Below are positions 57,925 through 64,000 of a DNA stretch of 64,000 nucleotides, piece after piece. Each line of letters begins with the position of its first letter. The stretch's first letter is position 1. This stretch comes from Bifidobacterium bombi DSM 19703 (GTDB lineage Bacteria > Actinomycetota > Actinomycetes > Actinomycetales > Bifidobacteriaceae), in contig NZ_ATLK01000001.1 of assembly GCF_000737845.1 (NCBI RefSeq), positions 744,001 to 808,000 of the forward strand, given 5' to 3'. Both the position numbers and the translations under genes were made by a program. The notes beneath the pieces were generated by a model. The model did no database searches. It saw only the letters and a program-made list of their open reading frames with translations, and had not been told where the DNA came from.

Positions 57925-59070
57925 TCAACCGATCAGCCGCCGAGCCAAAGCGGTGAAGGAGCTGGCCAGAGGCGTATCCGCGAGACTCCCATCAGAATCA
58001 AGCACAGCCGGTCTGCCCGACTCACCCACTTCCCGAATATCGGGTTCCAACGGCAAGGAAGCCAGCAACGGCACGTCATAGCCCAAGGCATCCGTGAGCC
58101 GATCGCTTACCCTGGTTCCGCCTCCCTCACCGAAGATACGCAAACGCTCGCCTGCATGGTCGAAATAGCTCATGTTCTCCACCACACCGCGCACCTTCAA
58201 CGGTACCTGCAGTGCGACCAAACCACTGCGCACGGCCACGTCGGAGGCACTGGGCTGGGGGGTGGTGACCACGACGAGTTCAGCATTGGGAAGTGCCTGG
58301 GCCACGGAAATGGCCATGTCACCCGTTCCAGGCGCAAGGTCGAGGAGCAGCACATCCGGCTGCCCCCACCACACATCGGAAAGAAACTGCTCAAGAGAAC
58401 GCTGCAAACGCGGTCCCCGCCATAGAATTGCCCGGTCGGCCCCGGCGAACATGCCGATGGAGATGAGCTTCACACCCCAAGCTGTCACAGGCATCAGCAT
58501 GCCGTTGAGGTTGGTGGGCTGCGAGTGCACGCCGAACAGCCCCGGCAGCGAGAAGCCATAGATATCCGCGTCGATGGCCGCAGTGTCGTAGCCGAGCGCC
58601 GAGAACGTAGCAGCCAGGTTCGCACTTACGGACGATTTGCCCACGCCACCCTTGCCGGAAGCTATGGCGAATATGCGCGTTTTGATACCCGGTTTGTTAA
58701 ACGGGTTCTCGCGACGTTCCGCCTTCAGACTGGAAACCAAACCGGTGAGCTTGTCCGCATCCATCGCACCGACCTCGATGTGGGGAACCAACTCAAGCCC
58801 CGGGTAGGAAGCCACGGCTTCGTCGATCCTGTCCTGAATGGTCTGTGTCAGGGGACAGCCGGGAACGGTGAGTTCCACATGCACGGTCACGTCGAAGCGT
58901 CCAGGAGCGCGAACACCTTCTGTGGAATGCGACGGGGCCACGTCGATGGCGACAATCATGCCTAAATCCGTCACCGACCTGCCGATCTCAGGGTCTATGA
59001 CGTGGCTGAGCCGCTCATAGACATTCCCCCTGATGACCGTCACGTCCGTCATGTTCTCCTGCCCTGGCAT
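57925..59070 (-). CDS. mrp: Mrp/ApbC-type iron-sulphur carrier ATPase
   Basis: The 381-residue protein has an N-terminal MIP18-like domain (V-I-D-P-E-I-G-R-S-V-T-D-L-G-M) and a P-loop domain with A-S-G-K-G-G-V-G-K-S-S-V-S-A-N-L-A and D-I-Y-G-F-S-L-P-G-L-F-G. Mrp proteins carry or assemble Fe-S clusters. The usual C-x-x-C near the end (after E-N-M-S-Y-F) is absent here, where D-H-A-G-E-R is found, so cluster binding by that pair is not expected. The ATG at 59070 follows GGAAGGGAG. Confidence 0.85.
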   Translation of the reverse strand: MPGQENMTDVTVIRGNVYERLSHVIDPEIGRSVTDLGMIVAIDVAPSHSTEGVRAPGRFDVTVHVELTVPGCPLTQTIQDRIDEAVASYPGLELVPHIEVGAMDADKLTGLVSSLKAERRENPFNKPGIKTRIFAIASGKGGVGKSSVSANLAATFSALGYDTAAIDADIYGFSLPGLFGVHSQPTNLNGMLMPVTAWGVKLISIGMFAGADRAILWRGPRLQRSLEQFLSDVWWGQPDVLLLDLAPGTGDMAISVAQALPNAELVVVTTPQPSASDVAVRSGLVALQVPLKVRGVVENMSYFDHAGERLRIFGEGGGTRVSDRLTDALGYDVPLLASLPLEPDIREVGESGRPAVLDSDGSLADTPLASSFTALARRLIG

Positions 59071-59293
59071 CCTGTCTCCCTTCCATGCATCACCATAACG
59101 CATGCGAGTGAGACCCGCCAGAGCCCATACTGCGTCACGTTCCCCCGGACCATGGATCCCGGTAGGCTTCCTGACAAGTGTTGGTCCGTCGTGCCAATCG
59201 ATCACAAATAGACAATACGCGCACGCTAGGCACTCAGGCGCGATTGCGAGAAGACGGGTCCGTCGACCGTCCTGAAAACGGCAAAACAGGACG

Positions 59294-62011
<2,718 letters not shown>

Positions 62012-62065
62012 TCATCAGTACTCTTGAACCATACTAGCCGCGATGCACAACGCGCGCCAATGGCG

Positions 62066-64000
62066 TTAGGCACCCAACGAACGCAGGAACTGGGCTTGGG
62101 CCATGTCCATTCCGGTCTCCCCCGCTTCGTTCATCCTGGCTTCCGCTACGGCAAGGGTGCGCGCCGGCACGAACATACCGTCATCCACACAGACCTGAGC
62201 CGCCTGCGCTACGATCGATGCGACCTCGGGATCCGGCCAAACAGGCATGCCATAGGCACGAAGAACGTTCTTGGCGTCATCAAGATTCGTCGGCACGTCG
62301 ATGCACTGCGACTGAGCGCGCAGCAGGAGTTCCTGCAACTCACCCTCCAGCGAAGCTATGCCCGAACCGCTCACATGTTCGCTCATGATATAGCAGGCCG
62401 CAGCTACGTCGAATCGATCGTTCATCCATTCCGCATAAGCCAGACGATAATACGCATAAGCGGCATCGTCTCCATCCAGGCTCACTCTCAATGCGTTGAG
62501 GCATGCTGCACGTGCGGAACTCCAATCCTCCTCGCGTGCAAGTTGGACCGCAAGGCGCATATGCGACAGCGGATAGGCCGGCGCGTAGGCTACCATCCTG
62601 TTCAGGTGCGGCAACGCCGCCTTGGCACCTCGCACCTGGGCAAGGAGGTCCGCAAGCTCCAGATGCGCATAAAACAGATTGTCGGGAATGAGCACCGTGC
62701 ACTCGTCACTGGTGGCGAAGAGCCGATTATAGATGACACGTTCGGCATATGAGTTGAAATATCGCGGCACCCCGACGATGGAAGCATACTTTGTATCCAC
62801 CTGTGCGACAGTCCTCTCCAAATTGTCTATGGCCTCGTCGATGGCACCGGAAAAGAGCAACTGTCGGGAATGCGCGCGCTGTTCGTCGATCTGCTGGGAA
62901 ACCGTGAATCGCAGGTCAGGAGTATCCACACCATCGATCAACGCGCTGCTGACGCTGGAAGCTAACTCCCGTAGTTCCGGATCACCGACTTGCTCGACGA
63001 TGCGCATGGCTTCCTGGGCTTTGGAAACGCTTGGCAGAGAACGATCCTGAGAAAGCCGATGGAAATCCGCCACGACTCTTTGGAGCAAATCGGCGCGCTG
63101 GATGGACAGGCCGCCGACATTGTTCGTTCCAAGCACCTGGGAGGCATGGACGGAAAGTGTGGCGTCATCAAGTTCGGGTTCGGACTGGGAAGTGGCGGGA
63201 GAGAATCGTTTGTCATGCAGGGTGAACCCGGGTTCGACCGGCTTCAGCCCCTGGTTCCCATCCACATCGAGAACCGCCGCGAAATCCCGGTACGTGGCAA
63301 TCGGATCATTCAACCCACGACTGCGGACGACGTCCATAAAGCGAGAGCGGTCGAATGTGACGCTCACGAGGGTTCGCGTCGCCGCACCATTATCCGAACC
63401 AGGAGCCAGATTCACAGATTGCGCGTTCGCGTCGAAATCCCGGGGGGCTTCACTGAATCCCCTGTCGGGGCGATCGTCTGAACCGTCTGAACCGTCTGAA
63501 TCGTCTAGGCTTTCGGAATCGTCAGCAAACACGGATGCGCCGTGCTGATCGCCCATGCCCCCATCACCGTCAGCCGGCCTGGAATCATCCCGTATCGTCG
63601 GGGAACCAGCCACAGTCCCATCGTCATGGACCCCCGCTTCGAACGAGAGTACCGTCTCATCGATATCGACATCTCTCATCAAATCCGCGAATCGTTCATC
63701 GACCGACCCCTCGCCGTCCTTCGCCGTCGAGTCATCCGATTCGCGCGATGGTTGGGAACCGTCTGATTCAAAAGACGCATCGGCACCATCGTGAACCTGC
63801 GACACGTCGGCGGATCTTTCTGCTTCCCCATCGCTCTGCTGCCCGTCTTCGGAGATCACCCCTTGACTTCCATCTTGGGTCCCGCGCTCCTGGCCTGTAT
63901 GTCGGTCCGTACGCACCTGCCCCGCAGACATGGATATCTGTGCAGGGTCACCATGAACATCGCCGTCTTTGGGATCAGCCTTGCTCCTACCCGAATTGCC
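62066..64000 (-). CDS. Tetratricopeptide-repeat protein (5' end outside window)
   Basis: The frame is open from 62066 to the edge of the window; an ATG at 63931 is internal or the start, and upstream codons carry no stop, so the gene probably begins beyond 64000. The visible part has a long acidic Ser/Asp/Gly-rich region (about 1-190 from that ATG) and then helical repeats typical of TPR (Y-A-H-L-E-L-A-D-L-L, L-P-H-L-N-R-M-V-A-Y-A-P, Y-Y-R-L-A-Y-A-E-W-M). It may be a scaffold for protein contacts; its partner is unknown. It follows ligA's start upstream on the same strand. Confidence 0.75.
   Translation of the reverse strand, partial: GNSGRSKADPKDGDVHGDPAQISMSAGQVRTDRHTGQERGTQDGSQGVISEDGQQSDGEAERSADVSQVHDGADASFESDGSQPSRESDDSTAKDGEGSVDERFADLMRDVDIDETVLSFEAGVHDDGTVAGSPTIRDDSRPADGDGGMGDQHGASVFADDSESLDDSDGSDGSDDRPDRGFSEAPRDFDANAQSVNLAPGSDNGAATRTLVSVTFDRSRFMDVVRSRGLNDPIATYRDFAAVLDVDGNQGLKPVEPGFTLHDKRFSPATSQSEPELDDATLSVHASQVLGTNNVGGLSIQRADLLQRVVADFHRLSQDRSLPSVSKAQEAMRIVEQVGDPELRELASSVSSALIDGVDTPDLRFTVSQQIDEQRAHSRQLLFSGAIDEAIDNLERTVAQVDTKYASIVGVPRYFNSYAERVIYNRLFATSDECTVLIPDNLFYAHLELADLLAQVRGAKAALPHLNRMVAYAPAYPLSHMRLAVQLAREEDWSSARAACLNALRVSLDGDDAAYAYYRLAYAEWMNDRFDVAAACYIMSEHVSGSGIASLEGELQELLLRAQSQCIDVPTNLDDAKNVLRAYGMPVWPDPEVASIVAQAAQVCVDDGMFVPARTLAVAEARMNEAGETGMDMAQAQFLRSLGA

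Overview
The window is high-G+C DNA from an actinobacterium, most likely Bifidobacterium or a close relative. The evidence is the division and cell-wall (dcw) cluster that runs mraZ-rsmH-ftsL-ftsI-(murE-like)-murF-mraY-murD-ftsW-murG-murC-ftsQ, the lexA/LysM/nrdR group, the actinobacterial DUF3043 and DUF4191 membrane proteins (the latter next to glnA), a fused HMP/thiamine ECF transporter behind a TPP riboswitch, and a bifidobacterial-style L-lactate dehydrogenase. No rRNA or tRNA gene was recognised. Genus assignment is inference from gene content and order.

Bases 1-7300 are a decaying accessory region. They start with the capsid end of a prophage: a MuF-type minor head protein, a broken EndoU-type nuclease toxin, a likely immunity protein, a scaffold protein and the first codons of the next gene. 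That gene is cut off by a small degenerate CRISPR array of four repeats. Two related small proteins follow, one with an internal stop. Then come a TPM-domain/LemA pair, an XRE regulator with six membrane segments behind palindromic sites, and an AT-rich truncated ABC-ATPase gene that ends exactly at a lone type I-C CRISPR repeat. No cas genes are present.

Bases 7304-22602 hold the dcw cluster on the minus strand, with overlapping genes. It is led by mraZ, whose promoter carries four 10-bp-spaced MraZ boxes. The murE position is filled by a shortened Mur-ligase-like protein with no visible ATP-binding core.

Bases 22757-36380 are housekeeping genes: a HelD-like RNA polymerase-associated helicase, nrdR, a LysM membrane protein divergent from lexA with four SOS boxes between them, a cation diffusion facilitator, ldh, hflX, a methyltransferase and hrpA.

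Bases 36785-64000 carry the fused ECF ATPase/T-component with its YkoE-like S-component under a TPP riboswitch, an M20 peptidase, DUF3043, a multiply broken lpd, DUF4191, glnA, a formate/nitrite-type channel, a HIT-like protein, an ABC-F protein, a threonine-aldolase-like enzyme, a P-type calcium ATPase, a DUF624 protein, a one-TM protein, an Mrp-type P-loop ATPase, a long ligA and a TPR protein that runs off the end.

The strongest regulatory signals are the MraZ boxes, the LexA boxes and the TPP riboswitch. The most unusual signals are the two CRISPR relics joined to cut-off foreign genes, the toxin disabled by a 16-bp duplication, and the paired small proteins of unknown function.
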